Source of the DNA: Helicobacteraceae bacterium | GTDB lineage: Bacteria; Campylobacterota; Campylobacteria; Campylobacterales; SZUA-545 | DNA: 22,051 nt | Assembly: GCA_031276985.1 (NCBI GenBank) | Contig: JAISMA010000110.1 | Span: forward strand, 1 to 22,051 | Reading direction: 5' to 3' | In this document: positions 14,887-22,051 of the stretch, in pieces | Position numbering within the stretch: position 1 is the stretch's first letter | Layout: each line of letters opens with the position of its first letter | The notes under the pieces: generated by a model | What the model saw: only the letters and a program-made list of their open reading frames with translations | Databases searched by the model: none | Told to the model about the DNA's origin: nothing | Position numbers and translations under genes: made by a program

Positions 14887-15330
14887 ATGTTCAAATACGC
14901 TTTAATATGGCTTGGGTGCGCTATCGCGCTTGCGTTGATTATGGGCGCGTTATACGCGATCGCTCCCTCCGTAGCCAAAGCGATCGGAAGCGCATCCGCG
15001 CTAATTGCGATCGCGTCGATCGCGCTACCTTCGTTAATGTTTATAAAAAATCATAAAGCGCCGCCCGCGTGGAAAGAAAGCTTCGCGTTTGCATTATATT
15101 GTATCGCTTTTAAATATGCTATCGTTGTATTGTTAATCATCGTTTTTTTGGCGTCGGGCGGAATTTTCCTTGTAGTAGAATTATTGCCGTTTGCCTTTAA
15201 TGACCACAGAGATATAATTACATTGATAATATTGCTAATTTCCTTTCTAATATGTTCTGTAATTACATGCGCTTTTTACGCATGTATGTTTTACGTATTT
15301 GGAAGGGCGTTTCACAAACCTGAAATATAA
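14887..15330 (+). CDS. Small multi-pass membrane protein, paralog A
   Basis: The 147 residues have about four hydrophobic helices (MFKYALIWLGCAIALALIMG; ASALIAIASIALPSLMF; YAIVVLLIIVFLASG; IITLIILLISFLICSV). A short polar segment, KNHKAPPAWKESFAF, follows helix 2. I chose the ATG at 14887, preceded by AAGGAAAAC, because the upstream part of the open frame overlaps the radical SAM gene and is not hydrophobic. The layout resembles the small ABZJ_00895-type membrane protein family, but that is only an impression. Its first 90 bases are nearly identical to those of paralog B. The later part of the gene is AT-rich compared with the operon. Function is unknown. Confidence 0.7.
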   Translation: MFKYALIWLGCAIALALIMGALYAIAPSVAKAIGSASALIAIASIALPSLMFIKNHKAPPAWKESFAFALYCIAFKYAIVVLLIIVFLASGGIFLVVELLPFAFNDHRDIITLIILLISFLICSVITCAFYACMFYVFGRAFHKPEI

Positions 15331-15389
15331 TGAAATAAGCGATAAGCCAGAAACATAAATTTGAAAAATTCGCTACGCGAGGAAAACAA

Positions 15390-15854
15390 ATGTTCAAATA
15401 CGCTTTAATATGGCTTGGTTGCGCTATCGCGCTTGCGTTGATTATGGGCGCGTTAGACGTGATCGCGCCCTCCGTAGCCGAGGCGACTACAAATATATCC
15501 ATACCGATTTCGCTTGCGATAATTTCAATTCCGTCAACAATCTTCGTCAATAATTGCAAAGCGCCGCCCGCTTGGAAAGAAAGTTTCGCGTTTGCGTTCT
15601 ATTGCGTCGCTTTTTATTATGTGGCGCTTATTTTAATGATTGCTTTCATTATGGCGTCGGAAGCGCTCGGAGTTTTAGAATCGTTTTCGTTTCTTGTCGA
15701 CAGAAATATTGACAGCGCGCTACAGTTGTCTATTGTTTTGCTAATAGCGTTTGCGTTCGCCTGCGTTTTTCAGGCGATCGCGTTTTACTTCTATGGAAGA
15801 TTATTTTACAAAGTATCAAAGCACAATAAAACAGACGATAAACTAAAAAAATAA
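15390..15854 (+). CDS. Small multi-pass membrane protein, paralog B
   Basis: The 154 residues have the same layout as paralog A: helix 1 identical in sequence for 22 residues, then a helix ending before NNCKAPPAWKESFAF, then two to three more hydrophobic stretches (ALILMIAFIMAS; LSIVLLIAFAFACVFQAIAFYF) and a charged tail ending KTDDKLKK. AGGAAAACAA precedes the ATG. Positions 15390-15479 match 14887-14976 in 86 of 90 bases by eye, then the two diverge strongly in the middle helices, so the pair is a tandem duplication with a conserved or converted 5' end. Function is unknown. Confidence 0.7.
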   Translation: MFKYALIWLGCAIALALIMGALDVIAPSVAEATTNISIPISLAIISIPSTIFVNNCKAPPAWKESFAFAFYCVAFYYVALILMIAFIMASEALGVLESFSFLVDRNIDSALQLSIVLLIAFAFACVFQAIAFYFYGRLFYKVSKHNKTDDKLKK

Positions 15855-15916
15855 ACGCTAACAATCCGCTATGGATGAAACTATGCCACAACAAACGCCT
15901 AAAACTCAAGAGGTAG

Positions 15917-15938
15917 ATTCCGCGACTTCGCGCGGAGT
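15917..15938. repeat. Palindromic intergenic repeat, copy 3
   Basis: ATTCCGCG and CGCGGAGT flank the same ACTTCG loop as copy 2, with one arm mismatch, followed by GACGGAAGG. It lies in the 218 bp gap between the second membrane protein and the chemoreceptor. That gap also holds a 38-codon frame from about 15871 without a ribosome binding site, which I do not consider a gene. Confidence 0.6.
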
Positions 15939-15947
15939 GACGGAAGG

Positions 15948-15975
15948 GACGCGCTCAACGACAAGCGAGCGCGTC
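15948..15975. repeat. Perfect 9 bp inverted repeat with 10-base loop
   Basis: GACGCGCTC (15948-15956) and GAGCGCGTC (15967-15975) can form a strong hairpin. No T-run follows on either strand in the right place for an intrinsic terminator (AAAAA follows on the plus strand). It lies between convergent genes, so a bidirectional transcript barrier or part of a longer repeat are the options. Confidence 0.5.
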
Positions 15976-16049
15976 AAAAACGTTTAAGCGCCAAACGATC
16001 GCCGTCCGCCAGCCCGTCGCGTAAGAGCAATTCGCAAAAATAATTCGCG

Positions 16050-16074
16050 CAAAAACGCGGCGCTCAAGCGCGTT
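16050..16074 (-). terminator. Possible intrinsic terminator of the chemoreceptor gene
   Basis: On the minus strand the stop region reads AACGCG, a loop of CTTGAGCGC, then CGCGTT running into TTT. The 6 bp stem overlaps the stop codon and the T-run is short, so it is a weak but well-placed terminator candidate. Confidence 0.4.
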
Positions 16075-17440
16075 AAGTGGTAAAACGCGATAGATGTTCG
16101 CCGAGTTTGTCGCTTAGGGCGCGCATTTTCGCGCTTTCGTCTTCTATCGCTTTCACGGTTTTTTGGTTTTCTTGAGATAGATCGCTAATCGTGTTAACCA
16201 AATCCGTTAGCTCCGAAATGCTTTGCGCCGTTTCTTTGCTCTTCGCGGCGGCATCGCTCGCTATTTCAGCCGCGCTTTCAACGCCGTTTAACGCTTCGCT
16301 TAGATTGCCGTTTACCGCTTCGGCTAACTGGCTTAACGTTTCGGCTTGCTCGGAATTTTGTTTCGTTTCGCCGCTAAGCGTTTCGATTGTCTGCGTGATA
16401 ACGCCGATCGTAGCGGAGCTTTCGCTTAGGCTTTTTTGCGTGCGTTCGGCTAATTTTCGCACTTCGTCGGCGACGACGGCAAAACCGCGCCCGTGTTCGC
16501 CCGCCCGCGCCGCCTCGATTGCGGCGTTTAGCGCCAAAAGATTGGTCTGATCGGCAATCTCGCCGATTGCGCTTAAAACGGAACGCGCCTGATCGGCTTG
16601 CATAACCAATTCGCGCAACCTGTCGCCAAACTCGCCGATACTGCGGGCGGAAGTTTTCGCCGCGTTGTAGAGATCGTCCATTTTTTCGCGCGCGCCTTTG
16701 GTGATCCGCCGCGAATCGTTCAGCGCGTCCGCGCCAATGAGCAGTCGCTCTTTAAGCGTATCAAGCGTGGCTTTCGCCGCGCCGCCCTTTTCTTTGGCGC
16801 TCAAAACGCGCTGGAACTCCTCGTCGGCGCGACTGTTGATGCAATCCGCGCTAATTTGCAACGTTTCGGATATTTTCGCGTTTTCCGTCGCGTTTTCCTC
16901 CGCGTCTTCGATTGAGTTGCGCGTCGCCTCCAAAAAGGCGTTAATCGATCTCGCCGCCCTTGCGATCTCGTCGTTGCCCTCCGTTTTCAGCCGTTTCGTC
17001 AGATCCGAGCCAAAAGAGTTGATTTCGCCCAAAGCCCGAAGCGATCGCAAGATTGAAATCGCTACGAGCGCCGCGACGGCGACGATAAACAGCACGCCAA
17101 AAGCGCCCGCCACAATCATAAAAACCCGCGTCGCAAACAGCGCGTCGTATTCCTCTCTCGCAAGTTTTTCGCCGCGCTTGGAAAACTCGTCGTTCGCCTG
17201 TTTGATCTCGCCAAGCAGCTTAACGACGGACGGATCAATCGCGTTTTTTTGCGCTCTGTCGATTTGCTCCGTAAGGTGTTCGAGCGGAATGATCGCCTCG
17301 TTTATGATCTTTTCAATCGACGTTCCGCCCTGATATGTGCCAAATACGCCCACCAGCGTACCGACGACAAGTTCGCCGCCCCCGATAAGCATTACCAGCA
17401 AAAATCTCTGAAAAATAGTGAGTCGCAAAAGTATGGACAT
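16073..17440 (-). CDS. Methyl-accepting chemotaxis protein with short periplasmic domain
   Basis: This inner-membrane chemoreceptor signals through CheW/CheA. The start at 17440 has a strong AAGGAGGGG 8 bases upstream; the frame could run back to 17485 but would cross the palindrome there. From this start it has 455 residues: TM1 about 12-36, a periplasmic part of only about 70 residues, TM2 about 106-131, a HAMP-like segment about 131-175, and a cytoplasmic coiled-coil rod whose hairpin tip (IADQTNLLALNAAIEAARAG, 294-313, then RGFAVVADEVRKLAERT) is canonical. There is no PAS or Cache domain and no C-terminal CheR-binding pentapeptide. The small, mostly helical sensor part suggests a four-helix-bundle-like or indirect sensing mode. 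The ligand is unknown. Confidence 0.93.
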   Translation of the reverse strand: MSILLRLTIFQRFLLVMLIGGGELVVGTLVGVFGTYQGGTSIEKIINEAIIPLEHLTEQIDRAQKNAIDPSVVKLLGEIKQANDEFSKRGEKLAREEYDALFATRVFMIVAGAFGVLFIVAVAALVAISILRSLRALGEINSFGSDLTKRLKTEGNDEIARAARSINAFLEATRNSIEDAEENATENAKISETLQISADCINSRADEEFQRVLSAKEKGGAAKATLDTLKERLLIGADALNDSRRITKGAREKMDDLYNAAKTSARSIGEFGDRLRELVMQADQARSVLSAIGEIADQTNLLALNAAIEAARAGEHGRGFAVVADEVRKLAERTQKSLSESSATIGVITQTIETLSGETKQNSEQAETLSQLAEAVNGNLSEALNGVESAAEIASDAAAKSKETAQSISELTDLVNTISDLSQENQKTVKAIEDESAKMRALSDKLGEHLSRFTT

Positions 17441-17457
17441 CTGTATCCCCTCCTTAC

Positions 17458-17478
17458 AATTATGTCGCTGACATAATT
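17458..17478. promoter_or_regulatory. 21 bp palindrome, candidate operator
   Basis: Perfect 9 bp arms AATTATGTC and GACATAATT flank the spacer GCT. The site lies 17 bases before the chemoreceptor start, just upstream of its ribosome binding site, and 53 bases before leuB on the other strand. Size and symmetry fit a dimeric repressor operator (TetR or MarR style). No regulator gene is in the window. I do not recognise it as a Fur or NikR site. Confidence 0.5.
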
Positions 17479-17531
17479 CTAACATTAGTTAAACAAAATC
17501 GTCCAAGCGCGGCATTGTTAAAATCCGCCGC

Positions 17532-18629
17532 ATGAAACAACGCGATCGACACGAAACGACAAAAACTTACAAGATAGCGGTTATAAGCGGCGACGGAATT
17601 GGCCCCGAAATTATCCGCGAGGCGAGAAAATCCCTCGACGCGGCGGCGGCAAAAGAGGGTTTTAGGCTTGAGTACGCCGAATATTTAATGGGCGGCGCGG
17701 CGATTGACGCGGTTGGAGAGCCGCTTCCAAAAGAGACGCTAAAAGCCGCCAAAAGCGCCGACGCGGTTTTATTTGGCGCGATCGGCGGCGAAAAATGGGA
17801 CAATCTGCCGCGCGATCAGCGTCCTGAAACGGGATTGCTCGCCCTTCGCAAAGGGCTTGACGCGTTTGCCAATCTCCGCCCGATCAAAGTTTTCGACGCG
17901 CTGATCGACGCAAGCTCGCTGAAAAGCGACGTCGTTCGCGGAGCTAATCTGCTCGTCGTGCGCGAATTGACGGGCGGCATATACTTTGGACAGCCGCGAG
18001 GCAGGGACGAAAAACGCGGCTGGAACACGATGGTTTATAGCGAAGCGGAAGTTGAGCGGATCGCAAAAGTCGCGTTTGAAGCGGCTATGCGGCGCGGCAA
18101 AAAGCTCTGTTCGGTCGATAAGGCTAACGTGCTGGAGGTCAGTCAAACGTGGCGCGAAGTCGTAACTCGCGTGGGCAAAGATTATCCGCAAGTGGCGCTT
18201 TCGCACATGTATGTCGATAACGCGGCGATGCAGTTAGTCCGCGATCCGCGCCAATTCGACGTGATCGTTACGGGCAATCTTTTCGGCGATATTTTAAGCG
18301 ACGAGGCAAGTATGATCGGCGGCTCGATCGGATTGCTGCCGAGCTCTTCGCAAGGCGCAAAAGGCGGCATCTTTGAGCCGATACACGGAAGCGCGCCCGA
18401 TATAGCGGGCAAGGGGATCGCAAACCCGATTGCGACCATTTTAAGCGCCGCGATGTTATGCGAGTTTGCGCTTGGGCAAAAGGGCGCGGCGCGGCGGATT
18501 GAAAACGCCGTTGAAAAAGCGCTGGAACTTGGCTATCGCACGCCCGATATAGCCGCTTTTGGCGCGCTTTGCAAAACAAATACGACCGAAATGGGCGACA
18601 TTATCGCCAAGCTGATTTTGGACGGCTAA
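17532..18629 (+). CDS. leuB: 3-isopropylmalate dehydrogenase LeuB
   Basis: This cytosolic NAD-dependent enzyme oxidises and decarboxylates 3-isopropylmalate in leucine synthesis. The 365 residues match the family length. Motifs include the start KIAVISGDGIGPEI, RELTGGIYFGQPRG, CSVDKANVLEVSQTWREVV with the catalytic Lys, GNLFGDILSDEASMIGGSIGLLPS with the metal-binding Asp residues, and PIHGSAPDIAGKGIANP for NAD binding. The start at 17532 has a weak ribosome binding site, but a short N-terminal extension (MKQRDRHETTK) is all that precedes the conserved core. leuA, leuC and leuD are not in the window, and the gene seems to be transcribed alone from the region it shares with the chemoreceptor. 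Confidence 0.96.
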   Translation: MKQRDRHETTKTYKIAVISGDGIGPEIIREARKSLDAAAAKEGFRLEYAEYLMGGAAIDAVGEPLPKETLKAAKSADAVLFGAIGGEKWDNLPRDQRPETGLLALRKGLDAFANLRPIKVFDALIDASSLKSDVVRGANLLVVRELTGGIYFGQPRGRDEKRGWNTMVYSEAEVERIAKVAFEAAMRRGKKLCSVDKANVLEVSQTWREVVTRVGKDYPQVALSHMYVDNAAMQLVRDPRQFDVIVTGNLFGDILSDEASMIGGSIGLLPSSSQGAKGGIFEPIHGSAPDIAGKGIANPIATILSAAMLCEFALGQKGAARRIENAVEKALELGYRTPDIAAFGALCKTNTTEMGDIIAKLILDG

Positions 18630-18724
18630 ACTTTCGCGCCAACCCGTTTATGCCATATGGTCTGCTTAACCGTAAAACGGCATAATAGGGATTACGGGCG
18701 AAGCGATCGAAGGAGCTTGCGAGA

Positions 18725-19270
18725 ATGACGATAAATCAAAAATATATTAAATATGCTATTTTATTAACGGCCGCATTATATCTGTTATCGTACCCTTTTT
18801 TCGGAGATAACATAAGCTGTTTTGGGGCAAATCTGTTTCGCCAAACCAAATTTGAAACTAAAAATTTTATTATCGATTTGCCAAAATTTTATTGGACGGG
18901 AATTGAAAAGCCTCCAGAGAAAACTTTATATTTTGTCGGAGTCCCCATAGAGTTTAATGAAAAAGAAGTTTCTACAATGATAATTTTGGAAGGCTTTAAC
19001 GATGACAAGCTAGAAGCATGGAAAAAACTATGCGATAAAAGATTTATTAAAAGGCAACAAATAATTAACGATTGGGAAGCCGATGTATATGAATGTGAAA
19101 CGACTATCAACAATACGGCGAGTATATATATTGTTCATCGAGACGAAGTATTCAGCGTCTATACTTATAATATCGCGGAATTTAAACGCCACCGCGAAAT
19201 ATTCTTTGAAAACGTAAGACTAAAAGCAACGAGATCGCGAATTAACCCAAATGTCCAAACTCCCCCGTAA
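18725..19270 (+). CDS. Hypothetical membrane-anchored protein, AT-rich
   Basis: The 181 residues have an N-terminal hydrophobic segment (about 10-26, YAILLTAALYLLSYPFF) that could be a signal anchor or uncleaved signal, then a mostly polar domain beginning FETKNFIIDLPKFYW with alternating strands (LYFVGVPIEF, VSTMIILEGF, ASIYIVHRDEVFSVYTYN). It probably faces the periplasm. Cysteines at CFGANLF, KLCDK and YECET might form disulfides. GAAGGAGCTTGCGAGA precedes the ATG. The gene is visibly more AT-rich than the flanking leuB and suc genes and uses AT-ending codons, which may mark later acquisition. I recognise no family. Confidence 0.65.
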   Translation: MTINQKYIKYAILLTAALYLLSYPFFGDNISCFGANLFRQTKFETKNFIIDLPKFYWTGIEKPPEKTLYFVGVPIEFNEKEVSTMIILEGFNDDKLEAWKKLCDKRFIKRQQIINDWEADVYECETTINNTASIYIVHRDEVFSVYTYNIAEFKRHREIFFENVRLKATRSRINPNVQTPP

Positions 19271-19306
19271 TTTGAGCATTAAATATTTAACCGCAAGAAT
19301 TCATCG

Positions 19307-19597
19307 ATGCTTACAGAAGCAAGCAAAACATTTATAATTATAGGCGTTATATTAAGCCTAGCAATTATTTTCTTACCATACGACTATCGCGCTATATACG
19401 TCTTGTCGTTATTTGCTACTATATTGATCCCATTGTTTCTATTGTGTTTGCATATTTATCTTGTTGCCAAAACTAAGAGTATTCGGGGAAGCGTCAGAAA
19501 AATTACGCTTGAAATATTAACAATTATAGCGCATTTTATCAGCATTTTTTGGATTTATTTTTTTGTTCGTTCTATAGCGCTTTTGAACTTTGCGTAA
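19307..19597 (+). CDS. Hypothetical small membrane protein, AT-rich
   Basis: The 96 residues contain three likely membrane helices (about 8-25, 29-53 and 68-93), with a short basic loop KTKSIRGSVRK before the last one. The ATG lacks a good ribosome binding site. It shares its low GC with the gene 36 bases upstream, and the two may be a pair. No family recognised; being this short, a spurious frame cannot be ruled out, but the consistent hydrophobic pattern argues for a real gene. Confidence 0.5.
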   Translation: MLTEASKTFIIIGVILSLAIIFLPYDYRAIYVLSLFATILIPLFLLCLHIYLVAKTKSIRGSVRKITLEILTIIAHFISIFWIYFFVRSIALLNFA

Positions 19598-20006
19598 ATA
19601 TCCAAACTCCCGCATTACCCGATAGCTAAACTCTCAATCACAAGAGCGTATAGATATACACTAGCAAGATGACTTTCTTAAATCCAAAACCATGATGGAT
19701 CGAGTTGTCATAATCCAGCATCCGCATCGCGATGCGCCCGCTTGCTTACGAGCGCAAAAATGCGAAGGAAAGCAGGCGTCCAAAAATAAAAAGTTAAACC
19801 TTTGCGATTGACTAAGTACTATATTCCCGCTTTCGCGGAATTAACGCGGTTTTGAATGAATTTGCTTAGCTTGAACGTTTTACGCATGATTGAGTTTGCT
19901 TGGCTTTTTCACGCTTTGCGTACGCCTAGTTGATTGCGAATGTCTAAAACTTTCATTTGCGCTTCAACGTCTAAATCGACGATTGAAACAAGTTTATAGC
20001 GCTCGC
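19598..20006. other. Non-coding stretch between the AT-rich genes and sucD
   Basis: I see no gene in these 409 bases. They hold a perfect 14 bp palindrome CGCATCGCGATGCG (19723-19736), palindromic repeat copy 4 (19823-19841), and a 9 bp inverted repeat GCGCTTCAA (19959-19967) with TTGAAGCGC (20010-20018) spanning the sucD stop. The last has a 42-base loop and no T-run, so I do not call it a terminator. Confidence 0.6.
19823..19841. repeat. Palindromic intergenic repeat, copy 4
   Basis: ATTCCCGC-TTTC-GCGGAAT is an inverted repeat with one bulged base. It shares the CTTTCGCGG core with copy 1 and the hairpin at 2525-2540. Confidence 0.55.
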
Positions 20007-20876
20007 TCATTGAAGCGCGGTTTTAATAGCCGATCCGATTTCGGCGGGCGAAGAAACGACAATCGCGCCCGCTTCGGACAGCGCTTGCATTTTCTCCTGC
20101 GCCGTTCCCGCGCCGCCGCTTACGATCGCGCCCGCGTGTCCCATACGTTTGCCTTTGGGCGCGGTCGCTCCCGCGATAAAAGCGACGACGGGCTTTTTGA
20201 CGCGTTGCGCGATAAAACGCGCCGCCTGAATCTCCAGATCGCCGCCTATTTCGCCGATTAGCGCGATCGCCTTCGTTTCGTCGTCGTTTTCAAAAAGCCA
20301 AAGCAGATCGGTATAACCCAGCCCGATGATTGGATCGCCGCCGATTCCCACCGCCGTCGAAACGCCTAAACCGACGTTTGCGATCTGGTTTGCCGCCTCG
20401 TATGTGAGCGTGCCCGATTTGGAGATTAGCCCGATCGCGCCGCGTTTGAACACGCTGGCGGGCATAATGCCGATTTTCGCTTCGTTTGGCGTGATGATTC
20501 CAGGGCAGTTTGGTCCGATGAGTTTCGCGCCTTTTTTGAGAACGAAGGCTTTCGCTTTGATCATATCGCGTACGGGTATGCCTTCGGTGATCGCCACGAT
20601 CAGCTTGATTCCCGCGTCGGCGGCTTCCATAATCGAATCGGCGGCGAAAGCGCTTGGCACAAAGATTAGGCTTACGTCCGCGCCGCGTTCTCGAACCGCT
20701 TCGCTCGCGCTATTAAAAATCGGGCGATCCAGATGAACGCTTCCGCCTTTGCCGGGCGTTACGCCGCCTACGATATTCGTTCCGTAAGCCATGCATTGCT
20801 CGCCGTGAAAACTACCCTCTTTGCCCGTAAAACCATGCACGATCACCCTCGCGCTTTTATCCACCAGAATTGACAT
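20007..20876 (-). CDS. sucD: Succinyl-CoA synthetase alpha subunit SucD
   Basis: This cytosolic subunit binds CoA and carries the phosphohistidine in the TCA step linking succinyl-CoA, ADP or GDP and succinate. The start MSILVDKSARVIVHGFTGKEG is chosen at 20876; the open frame continues upstream but inside sucC. The 289 residues match the family (E. coli 289). Visible are the CoA-binding N-terminal Rossmann segment (VIVHGFTGKEGSFHGEQ), GPNCPGIITP (121-130), and GHAGAIVSGG with the catalytic His at 247. The ATG shares its first base with the sucC stop (TGATG), so the two subunits are coupled, as usual. Confidence 0.96.
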   Translation of the reverse strand: MSILVDKSARVIVHGFTGKEGSFHGEQCMAYGTNIVGGVTPGKGGSVHLDRPIFNSASEAVRERGADVSLIFVPSAFAADSIMEAADAGIKLIVAITEGIPVRDMIKAKAFVLKKGAKLIGPNCPGIITPNEAKIGIMPASVFKRGAIGLISKSGTLTYEAANQIANVGLGVSTAVGIGGDPIIGLGYTDLLWLFENDDETKAIALIGEIGGDLEIQAARFIAQRVKKPVVAFIAGATAPKGKRMGHAGAIVSGGAGTAQEKMQALSEAGAIVVSSPAEIGSAIKTALQ

Positions 20877-22045
20877 CAGTTTCCCTTTGCGAGTTGAACG
20901 GCTTGGCGCGCGCCGCTTGCTAGATCGGCGGCGGCGATGACGTTTGGCATATTCGCCTCTTTTAACATTTGCCTTGCAAGCTCGGCGTTTGTGCCGTCCA
21001 GCCGCGCGACGATCGGCGCTTGAGCGTCGGTTAGCTTTGCCGCTTCCAAAATGCCGTTTGCCACGCGATCGCAACGCACGATCCCGCCAAAGATATTGAC
21101 GAATATCGACTTCACGCTTGGATCGCGCAAAATAATCTCAAAACCTTTCGCCACCGTTTCAGCCGACGCGCCGCCGCCGACGTCGAGAAAATTCGCGGGA
21201 AAGCCGCCCTCGTGTTTGATAATGTCCATCGTCGCCATAGCAAGACCCGCGCCATTTACCATACAGCCCACGTCGCCGTCTAGTTTCACGTAGCTTAGAT
21301 TGTGGCGTTGCGCCTCGATCTCGCTTGGCTCTTCCTCGCTTAGATCGCGCATGGCGGCGATATTGGCTTGGCGAAAGAGCGCGTTGTCGTCGAAGCTGAT
21401 TTTCGCGTCAAGCGCGACGAAGCGATCGCCCTCCAAAAGCGCAAGCGGATTGATCTCTATGAGATTTGCGTCCGTCGCTTCGTAGCAGTCAAAAAGCGCC
21501 TTCGCCAACGCGAAAAAACCGCTTTGCGCCGCTTTGGGCAGACCCAGCGCAAACGCGATTTTGCGGGCGCAAAAGGGCTGAAAACCTGTCGCGGGATCAA
21601 TGGCGACGCGGATGATTTTTTCGGGCGTTTCGCGCGCGATCTCCTCAATCTCCATACCGCCCGCCGACGAAGCGATAAAGCAAGGCGTTTCCAAAGCGCG
21701 ATCAAGCGCGATCGCGAGGTAAAACTCCTTTTGGACGCTTGCGCCGCTTTCCACATAGACTTTTTGGACGATTTTGCCCGCCGCGCCGGTTTGCGGCGTT
21801 ACGAGTTTTGAGCCGATCATCGCTTCGGCGATCGCCTCTACCTCCTCAAGCGATCGCGCCAATTTCACGCCGCCCGCTTTGCCGCGCCCGCCCGCGTGGA
21901 TTTGCGCCTTGACGACCCACAGATCGCCGCCTAACGTTTTGGCTTTTTGCCCTGCTTCTTTGGCGCTAAAGGCGATCGCGCCTTTTAAGATTGGAACGCC
22001 AAAGCCTGATAATATCTCTTTTGCTTGATATTCGTGAATGTTCAA
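20876..22045 (-). CDS. sucC: Succinyl-CoA synthetase beta subunit SucC (TTG start)
   Basis: This subunit supplies the ATP-grasp nucleotide site and the succinate site. The 389 residues match the family. The start NIHEYQAKEIL is canonical, but its first codon is TTG; an in-frame TAG lies only two codons upstream, so no earlier start is possible. Further motifs are KAQIHAGGRGKAGGVKLA (about 46-63), the metal-binding region EINPLALL (near 200), and the C-terminal flavodoxin-like domain with GAGLAMATMDII, NFLDVGGGA and NIFGGIVRCD. The ribosome binding site lies outside the window. A sucC-sucD pair fits a complete or near-complete TCA cycle. Confidence 0.95.
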   Translation of the reverse strand: MNIHEYQAKEILSGFGVPILKGAIAFSAKEAGQKAKTLGGDLWVVKAQIHAGGRGKAGGVKLARSLEEVEAIAEAMIGSKLVTPQTGAAGKIVQKVYVESGASVQKEFYLAIALDRALETPCFIASSAGGMEIEEIARETPEKIIRVAIDPATGFQPFCARKIAFALGLPKAAQSGFFALAKALFDCYEATDANLIEINPLALLEGDRFVALDAKISFDDNALFRQANIAAMRDLSEEEPSEIEAQRHNLSYVKLDGDVGCMVNGAGLAMATMDIIKHEGGFPANFLDVGGGASAETVAKGFEIILRDPSVKSIFVNIFGGIVRCDRVANGILEAAKLTDAQAPIVARLDGTNAELARQMLKEANMPNVIAAADLASGARQAVQLAKGN

Positions 22046-22051
22046 CGCCTA

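Noticed and set aside
15871..15987. 38-codon frame on the plus strand (begins MDETMPQQ)
   Set aside because: It has no ribosome binding site, and much of it is the translated palindromic repeat and the adjacent inverted repeat.
16598..16915. Plus-strand frames opposite the chemoreceptor
   Set aside because: They are antisense shadows of a well-supported gene, with no ribosome binding sites or family features.
17441..17485. 15-residue N-terminal extension of the chemoreceptor
   Set aside because: It would run through the palindrome, while the start at 17440 has a very strong ribosome binding site and puts the first membrane helix at the usual distance.
18650..18690. Possible terminator after leuB (TATGCC ... 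GGCATA)
   Set aside because: The arms are only 6 bp with a loop of more than 20 bases and no T-run follows.
20877..21074. 66-residue Arg-rich extension of SucD
   Set aside because: This part lies inside sucC in another frame; SucD starts at MSILVDKS with the usual TGATG coupling.

Overview
The window looks like chromosomal DNA of a Campylobacterota (epsilonproteobacterial) bacterium of medium GC. The pheA-hisC gene pair, the protein style and the AAGGAG ribosome binding sites fit that group, but no rRNA or other marker is present, so the assignment is an inference. The DNA is strikingly rich in the octamer GCGATCGC, and it has small palindromic intergenic repeats and several tandem gene duplications. 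No tRNA, rRNA, CRISPR array, transposase or phage gene was seen.

Layout. Positions 1-2132 (minus) hold hisC (its last few codons lie outside) and pheA, translationally coupled, for amino acid biosynthesis. Positions 2133-2922 are non-coding: degenerate copies of the pheA start next to pheA, then palindromic repeats. Positions 2923-5007 (minus) encode an exported protein made almost entirely of 19 TPR repeats. A divergent 197 bp gap separates it from a co-directional block at 5205-14738: amidohydrolase-fold protein, SsuD-like FMNH2-dependent monooxygenase, three tandem SsuA-like periplasmic binding proteins, SsuC permease, SsuB ATPase, a split-barrel flavin-binding-like protein and two tandem radical SAM proteins. 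Most junctions in this block overlap or are under 25 bp, so it reads as one operon. It resembles sulfonate-sulfur uptake (ssu) operons but has no SsuE flavin reductase and carries an unfamiliar enzyme set.

After the operon come two tandem small membrane proteins (14887-15854), a chemoreceptor on the minus strand (16073-17440) with a near-ideal palindrome ahead of it, leuB (17532-18629), two AT-rich hypothetical membrane or anchored proteins (18725-19597), a 409 bp non-coding stretch, and sucCD for succinyl-CoA synthetase (20007-22045, minus) with a forced TTG start for sucC.

The most interesting part is the 5205-14738 operon. It plausibly imports small organosulfur or related compounds through one ABC transporter fed by three receptors. 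It would then process them with a flavin monooxygenase and two radical SAM enzymes whose conserved cysteines are spaced C-x10/11-C-x2-C rather than the classical C-x3-C-x2-C. The substrate and the radical SAM reaction cannot be read from sequence. Several tandem paralog pairs here share short, nearly identical patches inside otherwise diverged genes, which suggests gene conversion.
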